Assembly: GCF_004795855.1 (NCBI RefSeq) | Contig: NZ_CP039252.1 | Coordinates: 2,170,001-2,234,000, forward strand | DNA length: 64,000 bases | DNA from: Hydrogenophaga sp. PAMC20947 | GTDB lineage: Bacteria > Pseudomonadota > Gammaproteobacteria > Burkholderiales > Burkholderiaceae_C | Direction: 5' to 3' | Part shown: positions 54,234 through 63,791 of the stretch, in pieces | How the letters are laid out: each line of letters starts with the position of its first letter | Numbering within the stretch: the stretch's first letter is position 1 | Position numbers and translations under genes: made by a program | Notes under the pieces: generated by a model | What the model saw: only the letters and a program-made list of their open reading frames with translations | The model's database searches: none | Told to the model about the DNA's origin: nothing

Positions 54234-54466
54234 CTGTCGCGCTCAGTAGGTTGAGGATGCGGCAGTGTTCCAGCTTGGAGACTCACTGTGGTTGACCTCG
54301 GTCAAGTGAAGTGAAGTCAATCCCAGTCAGCCCGTCCCCCCCGGAGCCGGCGACGCTTCTGCTAGCATGCACGCGATTTCTTTTTCAGAGCAAGAAGACC
54401 AACCGCTTCGAGGCTTTGCGAAGGAATGAAGCAAGCAATCTACCAATCAAATCAGGGAGTTTTTTT

Positions 54467-55027
54467 ATGTTCCGTCCTATTCGTTCAACGCTGGCCGTTT
54501 TGTTGTTGCCTGCATTCCTGGTGGCTTGCGCCTCCAGCCCATCGGTGAAAACCACCGCTGAACAGGCACCGGTGGCGCGCATGTACACCACCGCGTACAT
54601 CGGAAAGATCAGCACCACCCTCGTTGACGACACCAATCCCGATGAAAGTCGGTTGACCGACAAAAAGAAACTCGATGCCAAGATTCCGGCTGTTTTGAAA
54701 GAAGAGCTCGAAGACAACGGCTTTGCTGTGCCCGCGGCCATGCCCGCCAACAAAGCTGGCGCGGTTGTGATCAACCTTGAATTCCAATACAACCCTGGCA
54801 ATCGGGCGCTGCGTTGGACAGCGGGGATCTTTGGTGCTGGAAAAGGCATCTTGAATGGCAAGATCGAAGCGCTTGACGTCACAACAGGTGCCTTGATCGC
54901 CACCCGCTCGGGCAGTGACGCCACCCGCATGGGGGCTTTCGGCGGCGATTTTTACGGCAGCGTGGAAGACATGGTGGAAGAGCTGGCTGAAGAGCTGGCC
55001 GAAGAGCTGAACGCCAAAGGCAAATAA
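54467..55027 (+). CDS. DUF4410 lipoprotein
   Basis: 186 residues. Signal peptide with lipobox PAFLVACASS. DUF4410 body (YTTAYIGKISTTLVDDTNPD, PAVLKEELEDNGFAV, GAVVINLEFQYNPGNRALRW, GKIEALDVTTGALIA). The C terminus is a repeated acidic helix (EELAEELAEEL). GGGAG stands upstream. An envelope lipoprotein of unknown role. Confidence 0.85.
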   Translation: MFRPIRSTLAVLLLPAFLVACASSPSVKTTAEQAPVARMYTTAYIGKISTTLVDDTNPDESRLTDKKKLDAKIPAVLKEELEDNGFAVPAAMPANKAGAVVINLEFQYNPGNRALRWTAGIFGAGKGILNGKIEALDVTTGALIATRSGSDATRMGAFGGDFYGSVEDMVEELAEELAEELNAKGK

Positions 55028-55347
55028 GCTCCCCCAACGGCGCCCACCCCAACGAGGGGGCGCCACTTCCAAGACCGGGTTCACTCCATGCGCAGCGGGT
55101 GAACCCGGGTTCAAGTTCCGACCCGATATCCAGCGCCCTTTCCCTTTTTTCCAGGCTGTTGTCACAGTGCCGGTGCACAGCACTCGTCCATCAAAACGCT
55201 GACCCATCAGGCATTGGTCAAAGAAGTCACTTGCTCGATCAACGCCGGCGATATCGACCGGCCCGACAAGCCGGTACGCTGCGTTCGGACGGCGCGCTGA
55301 CAGTTTGCGCTCGGCGCTTTGGCGCGCAAATTGCTTACCCCCAAAGC
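55028..55347. other. Short gap
   Basis: 320 bases. The frame of the 55348 gene stays open here, but its codons do not resemble a domain. Nothing else seen. Confidence 0.4.
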
Positions 55348-56301
55348 ATGAAAACCTTTATCCGCATTGCCGAGGTGTGGACACCCACCGAGGACGGCCG
55401 CTCTCTGGAGCTGTCCAGTGGCCTGTTCCCCGAGGCGCCGGCGTTTGAAGCCATTACCCGCGAGATGGTGTTTGCGAAAGGCGAAGGGCTGCCAGGCCGG
55501 GCCTGGGAGAAAGGCCACCCACTGATGATGCGCGAGCTGGTGGGCAGCTATTTCAAGCGTGCGGCGGCGGCCCGGGCCATCGACCTGACGTGCGCCGTGG
55601 CCTGCCCCGTGTTTCAGGGGCAGCAGCTGCGCTGCGTGGTGGTGTTGCTCATGGGCGGCGCGCCTTCGACCATGGGTTCGGTAGAGTTGTGGCGCAACGA
55701 TTCACGGCTGTCCTCTGACATGACCCTGGTAGACGGGTATTTCGGCACATCCGGACGGGCCGAAGAGCTGGAGGCGCTCACCCGGGAAGGCTGGCTGCCA
55801 CGCGGTGCAGGCGCACCAGGCCTCGCCTGGCAAAAGGAAGAAACGATCTGCATCCCCGACATCGCCAGTTCAAAACACTTTTTGCGCACGGAAGCGGCAG
55901 TGGCGCTGGGCATCGGGCGGGCGCTGGCGACGCCTTGCACTGTGAGAGACAACAGCACCTGGGTGCTCGGTTTGCTTTCGGCGCCCGTCGCGCCCATCGC
56001 CTTGCGTGTCGAGGTTTGGCGGGACCACGAAACCCAGCCTGGCACACTGTTCCGCACCGCAGGCTTTTGCGAGTCCATGGGCGAGCTGCCTTGCGGCGGC
56101 GGCCAGGCACGAAAAGTGGAGGCCTTGGGCCCCATCGGTGAGGCTTGGCGCTCCGCCGTGGCACAGGCCGACGAGCAACTGCCCGCCTGGAACACCCCAA
56201 CCGACCTGCAATCCCTGCGGGGAGCGGGCATCGGTTCGGTGCTCACGCTGCCGGTGGTGGTGGACGATGAAGTGCACGAGGTGGTGGCCCTGTACTTCTA
56301 A
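55348..56301 (+). CDS. Tandem GAF-like domain protein
   Basis: 317 residues from MKTFIRIAEVWTPTEDGRSL. Two GAF-like units, about 5-140 and 150-305, share signs such as KGEGLPGRAWEKGHPL, PGLAWQKEETICIPD and VACPVFQGQQLRCVVVLL. No output domain (kinase, cyclase) is attached, so it may regulate another protein by ligand binding. Cytoplasmic. Unusual as a stand-alone pair of GAF domains. Confidence 0.72.
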   Translation: MKTFIRIAEVWTPTEDGRSLELSSGLFPEAPAFEAITREMVFAKGEGLPGRAWEKGHPLMMRELVGSYFKRAAAARAIDLTCAVACPVFQGQQLRCVVVLLMGGAPSTMGSVELWRNDSRLSSDMTLVDGYFGTSGRAEELEALTREGWLPRGAGAPGLAWQKEETICIPDIASSKHFLRTEAAVALGIGRALATPCTVRDNSTWVLGLLSAPVAPIALRVEVWRDHETQPGTLFRTAGFCESMGELPCGGGQARKVEALGPIGEAWRSAVAQADEQLPAWNTPTDLQSLRGAGIGSVLTLPVVVDDEVHEVVALYF

Positions 56302-56584
56302 AGCGGGGCGCCTCACAAAGACCGCCCATCTGCCCCGATTGCCTGCACCACACAAAATACGGGAAAATCACCGGTTGTCTGCGCAAACGCAGAGCGAGGC
56401 GATCTGGCTTGGGAACACCAACGGACCAGGGCCTCACACCGCACAAGGCGCCAGGGCCCGGTCTGTCAAAAGCGCCGTGTTCGGTGTTTCTTGGATCGCG
56501 CCAGGCGCCCTGTCAGTGCCTGTGACGGCACGCCCCCACCCGCTCAACCGACTCACCGCCCCTTGAGGGCCATGGCCTCCCATC

Positions 56585-57220
56585 GTGACCTACGCTGTCA
56601 AAGAAATCTTCTATACCCTGCAAGGCGAAGGCGCCAATGCAGGCTGCCCGGCCGTGTTTTGCCGTTTCGCAGGCTGCAACCTCTGGAGCGGGCGCGAGGA
56701 AGACCGCGCTTCCGCCATTTGCCGGTTTTGCGACACCGAATTCGTGGGAACGGATGGCACAGGCGGCGGAAAATTTGCCACCGCTGAGGCCTTGGCAGAA
56801 GCCATCGCCCGCTTCTGGCCCACAAATGACACCCGCAACCGCCTGATCGTCATGACCGGCGGGGAGCCCTTGCTGCAAATCGACTCCGCCCTGCTCGATG
56901 CGGTGCACGCACAGGGCTTTAAAGTGGCGGTGGAAACCAATGGGACAATCGCGGCCCCCGAGGGCATTGACTGGCTGTGTGTCAGCCCCAAGGCGGGCGC
57001 CGAATGGGTGCAGCGGCGCGGCGACGAGCTCAAAGTGGTCTGGCCACAACCTGGCACCGATCTGGCCGCCATGGAAGCTGCCGATTTCAAGAACCGCTTC
57101 CTGCAGCCCATGGACAACGCCCACCAGGCCGACAATATTCAGACGTGCATCGAACTCTGCAAGGCTCGCCCTGCCTGGCGTCTGAGCCTGCAAACCCACA
57201 AGATCACGGGCATCCGATGA
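56585..57220 (+). CDS. queE: 7-carboxy-7-deazaguanine synthase
   Basis: Radical-SAM enzyme that converts carboxytetrahydropterin to 7-carboxy-7-deazaguanine in queuosine synthesis. The SAM/Fe-S motif is split: CRFAGCNLW, then a spacer and ICRFCDTEF, the extended spacing known from proteobacterial QueE. GGEPLL and a VSPKAGAEW motif are present. 211 residues. GTG start at 56585 (a non-AUG start). It overlaps queD by ATGA. Confidence 0.93.
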   Translation: MTYAVKEIFYTLQGEGANAGCPAVFCRFAGCNLWSGREEDRASAICRFCDTEFVGTDGTGGGKFATAEALAEAIARFWPTNDTRNRLIVMTGGEPLLQIDSALLDAVHAQGFKVAVETNGTIAAPEGIDWLCVSPKAGAEWVQRRGDELKVVWPQPGTDLAAMEAADFKNRFLQPMDNAHQADNIQTCIELCKARPAWRLSLQTHKITGIR

Positions 57221-57597
57221 AATTTCAATTGAGCCAGCGTTTTTACTTCGACGCCGCCCATACCCTGCAGCGCGCGCTGGAGACCGAATCGAGCCGCCGC
57301 ATCCACGGCCACACCTACTCGGCTGAAATCACCGTGATTGGCACACCCGATCCCCAGACCGGCATGGTGCTCGACCTGGGGCTGGTGCGCATCGCGATCG
57401 CAAAGCTGCGTGAAACCCTGGACCACCACTTGCTCGACGAAGTGCCCGGCCTCGGCATTCCCACCCTGGAAAACCTCTGCCTGTTCATTCTTGAAACTGT
57501 CGAGCTGCCGCGCGACCTGATTCAAAGTGTGCGGGTGTGGCGCGAAGGCCAGGGCGATGGCTGCCTTCTGCTGGCCCACGATGCGGCTGGTGCCTGA
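57217..57597 (+). CDS. queD: 6-carboxytetrahydropterin synthase family protein
   Basis: 126 residues. Zn-binding histidines in FYFDAAHTLQRA and RRIHGHTYSAEI; LDHHLLDEV and PTLENLCLFI complete the QueD pattern. E. coli QueD has a catalytic Cys just before the HGH motif (HKCGRLHGH); here the equivalent segment reads ESSRRIHGH with Ser. This looks like the Cys-less subfamily found in beta-proteobacteria. Coupled to queE. The step of the queuosine pathway served is inferred from context. Confidence 0.88.
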   Translation: MKFQLSQRFYFDAAHTLQRALETESSRRIHGHTYSAEITVIGTPDPQTGMVLDLGLVRIAIAKLRETLDHHLLDEVPGLGIPTLENLCLFILETVELPRDLIQSVRVWREGQGDGCLLLAHDAAGA

Positions 57598-57693
57598 ACA
57601 GCATCCCGCAACACCGCCGGTTCCGCGCAAGGCCGACGACCGCCAAACCGCAGCGCCTCAGACCGTACAGGACATCGATGGGTCGGTTCGGGA

Positions 57694-58098
57694 TCAGGAA
57701 GGATCGACGGGGACCACCATTTCCTTGAACACGCCCCCGCCTTCCACCGAGCCTTGGGACGCGCCTTTGCCCTGAGCCATGCCTTCACAAGACGCGCGAT
57801 CGACCGCATCTTTGTGGACCGCACAGCGGGCCAGCGCATTGCGCCGCAGGTCACTTGGCGAGGCAGACCCGGCCAAGGTTCCGCGCAAGGCCGCCTGACG
57901 GGCAGCGCCCGCTTCTTTCAGGCACACCTTTCGTGCGGCTGGATCGTATTTTTCATCCATGCAGAGCTTTCGGTCTGTTTGGTACTGCGCCTGAATAGCG
58001 TCGCGGTCGGGCGCTGCCAAGGCATGGCCGACCGGGGCGGCCAGCAACACGGCACACAACAAGCTGTGAAGGGGTTTCAAATTTGAGGTCAACGTCAT
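57694..58098 (-). CDS. Small exported protein
   Basis: 134 residues from the ATG at 58098 preceded by AGGAGATATGCC. Signal peptide LHSLLCAVLLAAPVGHALA. The mature part is helical with Cys residues (RKLCMDEKYDPAARKVCLKE and ARCAVHKDAVDRASCEGM) that could pair. Periplasmic. Family not recognised; the sequence type is frequent in Burkholderiales. Confidence 0.75.
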   Translation of the reverse strand: MTLTSNLKPLHSLLCAVLLAAPVGHALAAPDRDAIQAQYQTDRKLCMDEKYDPAARKVCLKEAGAARQAALRGTLAGSASPSDLRRNALARCAVHKDAVDRASCEGMAQGKGASQGSVEGGGVFKEMVVPVDPS

Positions 58099-58315
58099 GG
58101 CATATCTCCTGGGGTTGGGTGGTGCACACAAAGGCGCTCGCGGTTTAGGTGCCAGATCTGGCCCAAGCGTCATAGAGCTCATCTTAGGCACACCGTCGCC
58201 CCCGGCAAGTCCGACAATACCGATGGCACGTGTAGGACAGCGCCGCCCCCCGGGGTGCTCCACTGGCGAAAAAATCCACCCGGCGCGTCCGCTCCGATCT
58301 ATTTCAATTCAATCC

Positions 58316-58648
58316 ATGCCCCGCCGCAAACGCCTGCACCACAGCGTCTATGTGATCGAACTGCACACCGATGTGCTGCACGAAAGCAAATTCCGCAAAT
58401 GCAACCCCGGCTACCTCGACGGCAAGCCCTGCGTCTATGTGGGCATGACCGGCCTGGACCCGGATCTGCGCTTTGACAAACACAAGGCAGGCATCCAGTC
58501 CAACGCCTATGTGATGAAGTACGGCCTTCGCCTGTTGCCCGACCTCTACGAAGGATTCAACCCCATGGACTACGAGGCTGCCCAGCTGATGGAAGTCAAC
58601 ATCGGCATCGATTTGCGTTCAGCGGGTTTTGGCGTCTGGCAGGCATGA
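58316..58648 (+). CDS. GIY-YIG-like small protein
   Basis: 110 residues. The pattern SVYVIELHT...PCVYVGMTGLDPDLRFDKHKAG matches the start of GIY-YIG nuclease-like domains, with Tyr and Arg in place. The usual catalytic Glu may be the one in DYEAAQLME. It is shorter than UvrC or homing enzymes. Could be a DNA- or RNA-processing nuclease; no substrate is known. Confidence 0.7.
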   Translation: MPRRKRLHHSVYVIELHTDVLHESKFRKCNPGYLDGKPCVYVGMTGLDPDLRFDKHKAGIQSNAYVMKYGLRLLPDLYEGFNPMDYEAAQLMEVNIGIDLRSAGFGVWQA

Positions 58649-58757
58649 AGTTCACCTGGCTCTTCACGGCATGGATGGCCAGCGCCGTTCTCGTCAATTT
58701 GACAGCGCCCAACGCAGCAAGTGTTTCAGGGGCAAGGCACAGGGCAAAGAGACCCCA

Positions 58758-59300
58758 TCAACCTCGCCAATTCCCTGGCGCCAGACCTTCCAGCGCATAA
58801 GGCCCAATGGCCGCTCGGATCAGGCGCAAGGTGGGGAACCCCACCGCGGCCGTCATGCGGCGCACCTGCCGGTTGCGCCCTTCCCGGATCACCAGCTCCA
58901 GCCAGCTCGTCGGGATCGATTGCCGAAAACGCACCGGCGGGTCTCGCTCCCAAAGCTGGGCTGGCACAGGGATTCGCTGCGCGCGTGCGGGGCGGGTGGG
59001 ACCATCGTTCAGCGTGACGCCAGCGCACAAAGCAGCCAAGGCTGCGTCGTCGGGTTCGCCCTCCACCTGCACCCAATAGGTCTTTTCCATTTTGTGGCGC
59101 GGGTCGCTGATACGGGCTTGCAGCTGCCCGTCGTTGGTGAGCAGCAGCAATCCCTCGCTATCGGCATCCAGCCGCCCGGCCACATACACGCCAGGCACAT
59201 CGATGAAATCTTTCAGCCCGCGCCAGCGCCCTTCGGGCGTGAATTGGCTCAAGACGCCATAGGGCTTGTTGAAACAGATCAGGCGGGAAGCATCGCTCAC
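58758..59300 (-). CDS. Pseudouridine synthase (RluE/RsuA type)
   Basis: 180 residues from GTG 59300 (preceded by GGGGG); a GTG at 59324 would add eight residues. Catalytic Asp in [18 protein letters not shown]; start of the domain [15 protein letters not shown]; late [20 protein letters not shown]. No N-terminal S4 domain, as in RluE, which modifies 23S rRNA at U2457. The exact target cannot be told. Isolated gene. Confidence 0.9.
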   Translation of the reverse strand: MSDASRLICFNKPYGVLSQFTPEGRWRGLKDFIDVPGVYVAGRLDADSEGLLLLTNDGQLQARISDPRHKMEKTYWVQVEGEPDDAALAALCAGVTLNDGPTRPARAQRIPVPAQLWERDPPVRFRQSIPTSWLELVIREGRNRQVRRMTAAVGFPTLRLIRAAIGPYALEGLAPGNWRG

Positions 59301-59371
59301 AAAAGCCCCCAAGGCACAGTACACACACTCATGGCGCGCAGCATATCAGCGGCATGAGACGCGCCACCAAA

Positions 59372-60301
59372 TCAGCTTTGAGCCACGGCGTATTCAATGG
59401 CCGAACACACCGCTGCGACCTGAGCGGCCACACACTGCTCCGGCGTGGCGCGCGGGCTGTCGGGGTAGACCTCGGTGGTGGTCGTGTAGCGTGCGCCGGT
59501 GATGCCCGCGCACAGGCCCCAGGCCTGGAAGGCATACCGGATGACACCGCGCCCAAACAGGGGCGAACCAATGATGGCGCCCTGCGCGTCGGGCGGCGCG
59601 ATGTGCGTTACACCCTCGACGGCCTGGATGATCGCTTGCTGAAAATCGGGCTGGGGGTTCTCCGTGTCATCGACCAGGTAGAAACCATCCGGAATGGAGC
59701 CCGGTTCAAACGGCAGGCCGTCGCGCGCGGCCAACGCGGGACGGTACTCGGACTCGTCGGTGTCGGTGGTTTCGTGCAGATCGATGTGCGCAAGGAACTG
59801 ACCTTTGAGCGGCGCCACCAGCCGCATCAGCGCTGCCGATTCCAGTGCAGGGCTGGCTTCCTGAAAGGATCGGTTGGGGTCGATGGCATCAAAATTCCAG
59901 CGGTGAATGCGCTCATAGGCCCAAGGGCTCACACACGGTACCACCAGCAAATTGACCCGGTCCACGAACGCAGCTTCATTCTTATCCAGAAACCTCAACG
60001 CACCATGAACACCGCTGGTTTCATAGCCATGCACCCCGCCCGTCACCAGCACGGTGGGCCGACCCGACACCCAGCCCTGGCTCCGCAAAGCCACCAGGCG
60101 AAAAGTTTCACCGGCGTAGGCGATCTCGCCGTAAGGCACGGCATCAAAGCGCGAAGCCAGGCGTTGAATCTCGCTCAGCACATCGTCGGCATAACTGCGC
60201 TGGCGCGTTTGAAGGGCCCGCCATTGATCGACCTCCTGGCCGCCCCAGCGCTGGCCAGGTGTTCCGATGGGATAGAAAGACAAGGCAGGAGAGGCGCTCA
60301 T
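59372..60301 (-). CDS. M14-family zinc carboxypeptidase-like protein
   Basis: 309 residues. Zn ligands in LVTGGVHGYETSG (His-x-x-Glu) and AHIDLHETTDTDES (His). The AstE/aspartoacylase-like M14 branch fits. Catalytic Glu probably in TEVYPDSP near the end. A soluble enzyme that removes C-terminal residues or deacylates amino acids. It is followed leftward by the RluE-type gene; no operon partner gives a substrate. Confidence 0.85.
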   Translation of the reverse strand: MSASPALSFYPIGTPGQRWGGQEVDQWRALQTRQRSYADDVLSEIQRLASRFDAVPYGEIAYAGETFRLVALRSQGWVSGRPTVLVTGGVHGYETSGVHGALRFLDKNEAAFVDRVNLLVVPCVSPWAYERIHRWNFDAIDPNRSFQEASPALESAALMRLVAPLKGQFLAHIDLHETTDTDESEYRPALAARDGLPFEPGSIPDGFYLVDDTENPQPDFQQAIIQAVEGVTHIAPPDAQGAIIGSPLFGRGVIRYAFQAWGLCAGITGARYTTTTEVYPDSPRATPEQCVAAQVAAVCSAIEYAVAQS

Positions 60302-60315
60302 GAAAGAAAAAAAGG

Positions 60316-61221
60316 TTAGGGTTTGGCCACAAGCAGGCGAATTTCGCTGAGCTTGGCCTGCAAGCGGCGCTGCTGCGCAGGCCCCATGCGCATCAGCATC
60401 TTGCGCCCAGCCGACATCGACTCCAACGCGGGATCGGCCAGCTCGTAACGCACCCAGGGGCGCAAGGACGTCACCGAGCCTTTCACCTCCACCAGCGTCA
60501 CGGCCAGAGACCCTGCCGGCACCGGTGTGGCAATCAGGTGGTCCAGCACCTGAACCAGCCGGTCGTTGAAGTAGCGACCGGGAAACCCCAGCTCTTCATA
60601 AGACTGCTGAAACAGCGGATACAGCTGGCGGTACAGCGCCACCGCCTGTTCGGTATTGACCGCTTCCACCATCGTCACAAAGGGTGCATAGCGGCGGCTG
60701 TTGTCGGGGTGGATACGTTCAACACCGTCAGGCCCTTTGAGGGTGCTGAAACGCTGCGGGGTCGGGACCACGGGCCAGCGGGTGGTCGAAGCCTGCGACC
60801 GGGCGAGGTTGTCCACGGTGGCCACCGCTCGCCGCACAAAGCCGTCGAGCTGCAAAAAAGTGAGCACGTTCTTGCGGCTGATGAGCTGCGACAGCCGCTC
60901 CGTTACCACCGCATCGGAGTCGCCGAGCACGGGCAGGGCCACAGGCGCTGCCTGAGCGTCAGCGCTGTCCAGCGCCTCCACGGGGTTTTCGATGGCCGGC
61001 GGCTCAGACAGGGCCGCGTCAGCCGCAGCCACTGGCGCAGCTGGCTCTCCCGGTGGGGCATCGGTTGCGACCGACGCCGGCATGTCAACCGTTGCCGGCG
61101 TCTGGCGGCCATCAAAATAACGCCAGCCGAAATACCCCAGCAAGGCCAGCACCACCGCAATGGCCAGGGCGGAGAAACGATCAAACGAACGGGTTTCGGG
61201 CTTCGGTAGCGGACGGTTCAT
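60316..61221 (-). CDS. DUF3014 membrane protein
   Basis: 301 residues. One N-terminal helix (SALAIAVVLALLGYFGWRYF), then a Pro/Ala-rich linker, then a DUF3014 body: ISRKNVLTFLQLDGFVRRAV, DPALES-type ending and YRQLYPLFQQSYEELGFPGR. Topology is inner membrane with a periplasmic domain. Function unknown. It reads into the M14 gene after a 14-base gap, so the two may share a transcript. Confidence 0.87.
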   Translation of the reverse strand: MNRPLPKPETRSFDRFSALAIAVVLALLGYFGWRYFDGRQTPATVDMPASVATDAPPGEPAAPVAAADAALSEPPAIENPVEALDSADAQAAPVALPVLGDSDAVVTERLSQLISRKNVLTFLQLDGFVRRAVATVDNLARSQASTTRWPVVPTPQRFSTLKGPDGVERIHPDNSRRYAPFVTMVEAVNTEQAVALYRQLYPLFQQSYEELGFPGRYFNDRLVQVLDHLIATPVPAGSLAVTLVEVKGSVTSLRPWVRYELADPALESMSAGRKMLMRMGPAQQRRLQAKLSEIRLLVAKP

Positions 61222-61446
61222 GGTCTCATGGCCTTGGTCGGAATACAGAGGCTTTCCATCCTACACCGCCGCTTTCCCCGCTCTGTCGCCCCAGCCAGCC
61301 AAGACCCGAAGGGCGAGGTGGCGCCCCTCGGCCCGTGCAGCCACATTGGGTGCACCACTCCACCCGGGTCACCCGGAGCGGCCTACACTGAATAATGACA
61401 GAAAGAACAAACGACAGTCCTCACGCCCATTCTGAAAGGCATCGCC

Positions 61447-62088
61447 GTGTCAACCAAGTCCACTGCCAAGAAGCCAAGCCCTGCCGAGGCAGACAAACCC
61501 TCCTCCAGGATGGGTGTGCTGATCGCTGAAGCTATTCTGCCTTTCATGGGCCAGGTCCCCAATTCAGACGAACGCAAAAGCCAGAAACCCGAAGAAGCCT
61601 CGCGCAAGCTGGCCAATGCCGCGGCTTCAAAGGCCGCCATGGCGGCCGGCGCGCTCGCTCTGCCGCCGGGCGCCATCGGCTGGCTCACCATCCTGCCGGA
61701 GATGATGGGGGTCTGGAACATCCAGAAGCAGATGGTCGCCGACATTGCTGCGGTGTACGGCAAACAGAAGACGCTGACGCCCGAGCAGGTGGTGTATTGC
61801 CTGTTCCAGCACACAGCGGCTCAGGGTGTGCGCGATTTGGTGGTGCGCGTGGGCCAACGCACCCTGGTGCGGCGCGCATCCCCGCGCCTGATCGGCGCCA
61901 TCACCCGGCGCATCGGCGCCAAGCTGGCACAACGCGCGCTGGGCAAGGGCATGGCCCGCTGGCTGCCCATCGTGGGCGCAGTGGGCGTTGGGGCTTACGC
62001 TTACTACGACACCGCCCAGGTGGCCGCCACCGCCATCGACCTGTTTGAAGGCGTGATCGAAGTCGAAGCCATCGAAACCGACCTCTGA
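61447..62088 (+). CDS. EcsC-family-like membrane-associated protein
   Basis: 213 residues; GTG start at 61447. An alanine-rich amphipathic stretch (KLANAAASKAAMAAGALALP) and GAIGWLTILPEMMGVWNIQK, then VADIAAVYGKQ. The final part GKGMARWLPIVGAVGVGAYAYYD and AATAIDLFEG follow the EcsC pattern. EcsC proteins accompany ABC transporters in some bacteria; none is here. Call is tentative. Confidence 0.6.
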   Translation: MSTKSTAKKPSPAEADKPSSRMGVLIAEAILPFMGQVPNSDERKSQKPEEASRKLANAAASKAAMAAGALALPPGAIGWLTILPEMMGVWNIQKQMVADIAAVYGKQKTLTPEQVVYCLFQHTAAQGVRDLVVRVGQRTLVRRASPRLIGAITRRIGAKLAQRALGKGMARWLPIVGAVGVGAYAYYDTAQVAATAIDLFEGVIEVEAIETDL

Positions 62089-62127
62089 GCGGACCCTGCT
62101 TCGCATCCCTTTTAATGACCGATTTTG

Positions 62128-62808
62128 ATGGCTGAAACAACGACCATGACTGCTGCACCCTCTGCCGACCCCACCGGAACCCTCACATCGGTCGCGGCTT
62201 TGCGCGCCCTCTATGGCCCCAAGCGCGGCCGCTCGGCACGCAAAGCGATGCCCCGTCTGGACAGCCATGCCACGCGCCTCATCGGCCTCTCGCCCTTTGT
62301 GGTGATTGCCAGCGGCCACGCCGATCTCGGCGAGATGGATGCCTCGCCCCGGGGTGGTGAACCCGGTTTTGTGAAAGCGCCCGATGCCCACACACTGCTG
62401 ATCCCCGATGCGCCCGGCAACAACCTGCTAGACACCCTGGAAAACATCGCCAGCCACGGACCCAACGGGGCCCCGGTGGGCTTGGTCTTTCTCTTGCCTG
62501 GCATGGACGAAACCCTGCGGGTCAACGGCCTGGCCCGGCTCTCCACCCAGGCGCCCGACCGGCAGCGGTGCGCCGAAGCCCAGCGCCTGCCGCCCCTGGC
62601 GATCCGCATTGAGGTGCAATCCTGCTATGTGCATTGCGCCAAGGCCTTGATGCGCGCCCAGCTGTGGGATCCAGGCCGCCATATCCAGCGATCCGAGCTG
62701 CCCAGCTTGGGCGAAATGCTGCGGGACCAATTGCGCGAGTTCCACGGGGAAGACGTCGCCGCAGAGTCACAGGCCGAGATGGAAGAACGCTACCGCCAGA
62801 CCCTCTAG
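62128..62808 (+). CDS. PPOX-type flavoprotein (MSMEG_1061-like)
   Basis: 226 residues. FMN-binding split-barrel pattern: HATRLIGLSPFVVIASGHAD, LLIPDAPGNNLLDTLENIAS, VGLVFLLPGMDETLRVNG and VQSCYVHCAKALMRAQLWDP. It matches pyridoxamine 5'-phosphate oxidase-fold proteins of the MSMEG_1061 type. Flavin-dependent reduction of an unknown substrate is likely. Stands 39 bases after the EcsC-like gene. Confidence 0.85.
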   Translation: MAETTTMTAAPSADPTGTLTSVAALRALYGPKRGRSARKAMPRLDSHATRLIGLSPFVVIASGHADLGEMDASPRGGEPGFVKAPDAHTLLIPDAPGNNLLDTLENIASHGPNGAPVGLVFLLPGMDETLRVNGLARLSTQAPDRQRCAEAQRLPPLAIRIEVQSCYVHCAKALMRAQLWDPGRHIQRSELPSLGEMLRDQLREFHGEDVAAESQAEMEERYRQTL

Positions 62809-62972
62809 AGAAGCGCTGCAAAACCCGAATATGCAACAGGGTGTATCGAAAAAATCGGCGTCCCACACGCGAAGGACTCTGTCCGCATATCCCGGACGTT
62901 ACACAGACCCGTCTTAGGTCTTTCGACTTAAGGCAAAATCCCTCCTGCACCGGATTTTGGGGAGGAATACGA

Positions 62973-63791
62973 ATGGCACAGCCATCGAGGCGCCAGCGCG
63001 GCCGCAAGGCCGGAAAACAATTGTGGAAAAACGGACTGATCGTCACGGTTACGGGTGCCGGTTTACTGATGCTTGCGTTCGCCGTGAGCGGACGACATCC
63101 GTTCGTCGCCACGGCGGTCAGCATGCCTGCCTGGTGGGCCCTGGGCTTTGGTGCGCTCATGATGCTGCTGCACCTCGCGACTCGGCTGGCGGGCAAACGC
63201 CGCACCTCACGTATCGAAGAACCCGCGCCAGCACCCGGGCGCAAGCCCACCCAACCCGCAGCAACCGCCATCAAGGCTTTGATTGACCAGATTGAACGGG
63301 AAACCCTGGGCACTGACACACCGCCATCACCATCGCCGGCACCAGAGCACGGACTGACCCAGCCGGTCATTTGGCGCGAAGAGATGCTGACAGGTCTCGA
63401 CAACAACCGCTTTGTGGCCTTGTGCGAGACGATTTTTTCACAAGCGGGTTTTGCAACCCGCCTGTCTGAACAGGACCACGGCAGCGGCGTGGACATCTGG
63501 CTGGAAGTCCCGACCATCCCCGACGCCGTGGCGGTTGTGCAATGCCTGACTGAAAAGGATTCACCGGTCGACGTTGCAAGCATCCGTGCTCTGCAAAAAA
63601 GGATCAGTACCCTTGGGTTGCGATGGGGTGCCTGCATCACTTTGGCCGACTACACGACACCCGCCTTGACTTTGGCCGCCAGCTTCGGCATCCACGTGCT
63701 GGAAGCCCAGGATCTGCTGCTTTTGATCAGCCGACGCTCCCTTGAGCAACAAGCCTTGTTGCTCAAGGTCTTGCAAGGAGAGCCGCGTTGA
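62973..63791 (+). CDS. Membrane-anchored Mrr-like protein, catalytic Lys apparently lost
   Basis: 272 residues; GGGGAGGAA stands 8 bases upstream. Two hydrophobic segments (NGLIVTVTGAGLLMLAFAV and WALGFGALMMLLHLATRLAG), a linker, then an Mrr-type restriction fold: NNRFVALCETIFSQAGFATR, the Asp in HGSGVDIWLE, and VAVVQCLTEK where active enzymes have Q-C-K. Without that Lys, nuclease activity is doubtful. Members of this class sense or bind DNA; membrane attachment is unusual. Confidence 0.78.
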   Translation: MAQPSRRQRGRKAGKQLWKNGLIVTVTGAGLLMLAFAVSGRHPFVATAVSMPAWWALGFGALMMLLHLATRLAGKRRTSRIEEPAPAPGRKPTQPAATAIKALIDQIERETLGTDTPPSPSPAPEHGLTQPVIWREEMLTGLDNNRFVALCETIFSQAGFATRLSEQDHGSGVDIWLEVPTIPDAVAVVQCLTEKDSPVDVASIRALQKRISTLGLRWGACITLADYTTPALTLAASFGIHVLEAQDLLLLISRRSLEQQALLLKVLQGEPR

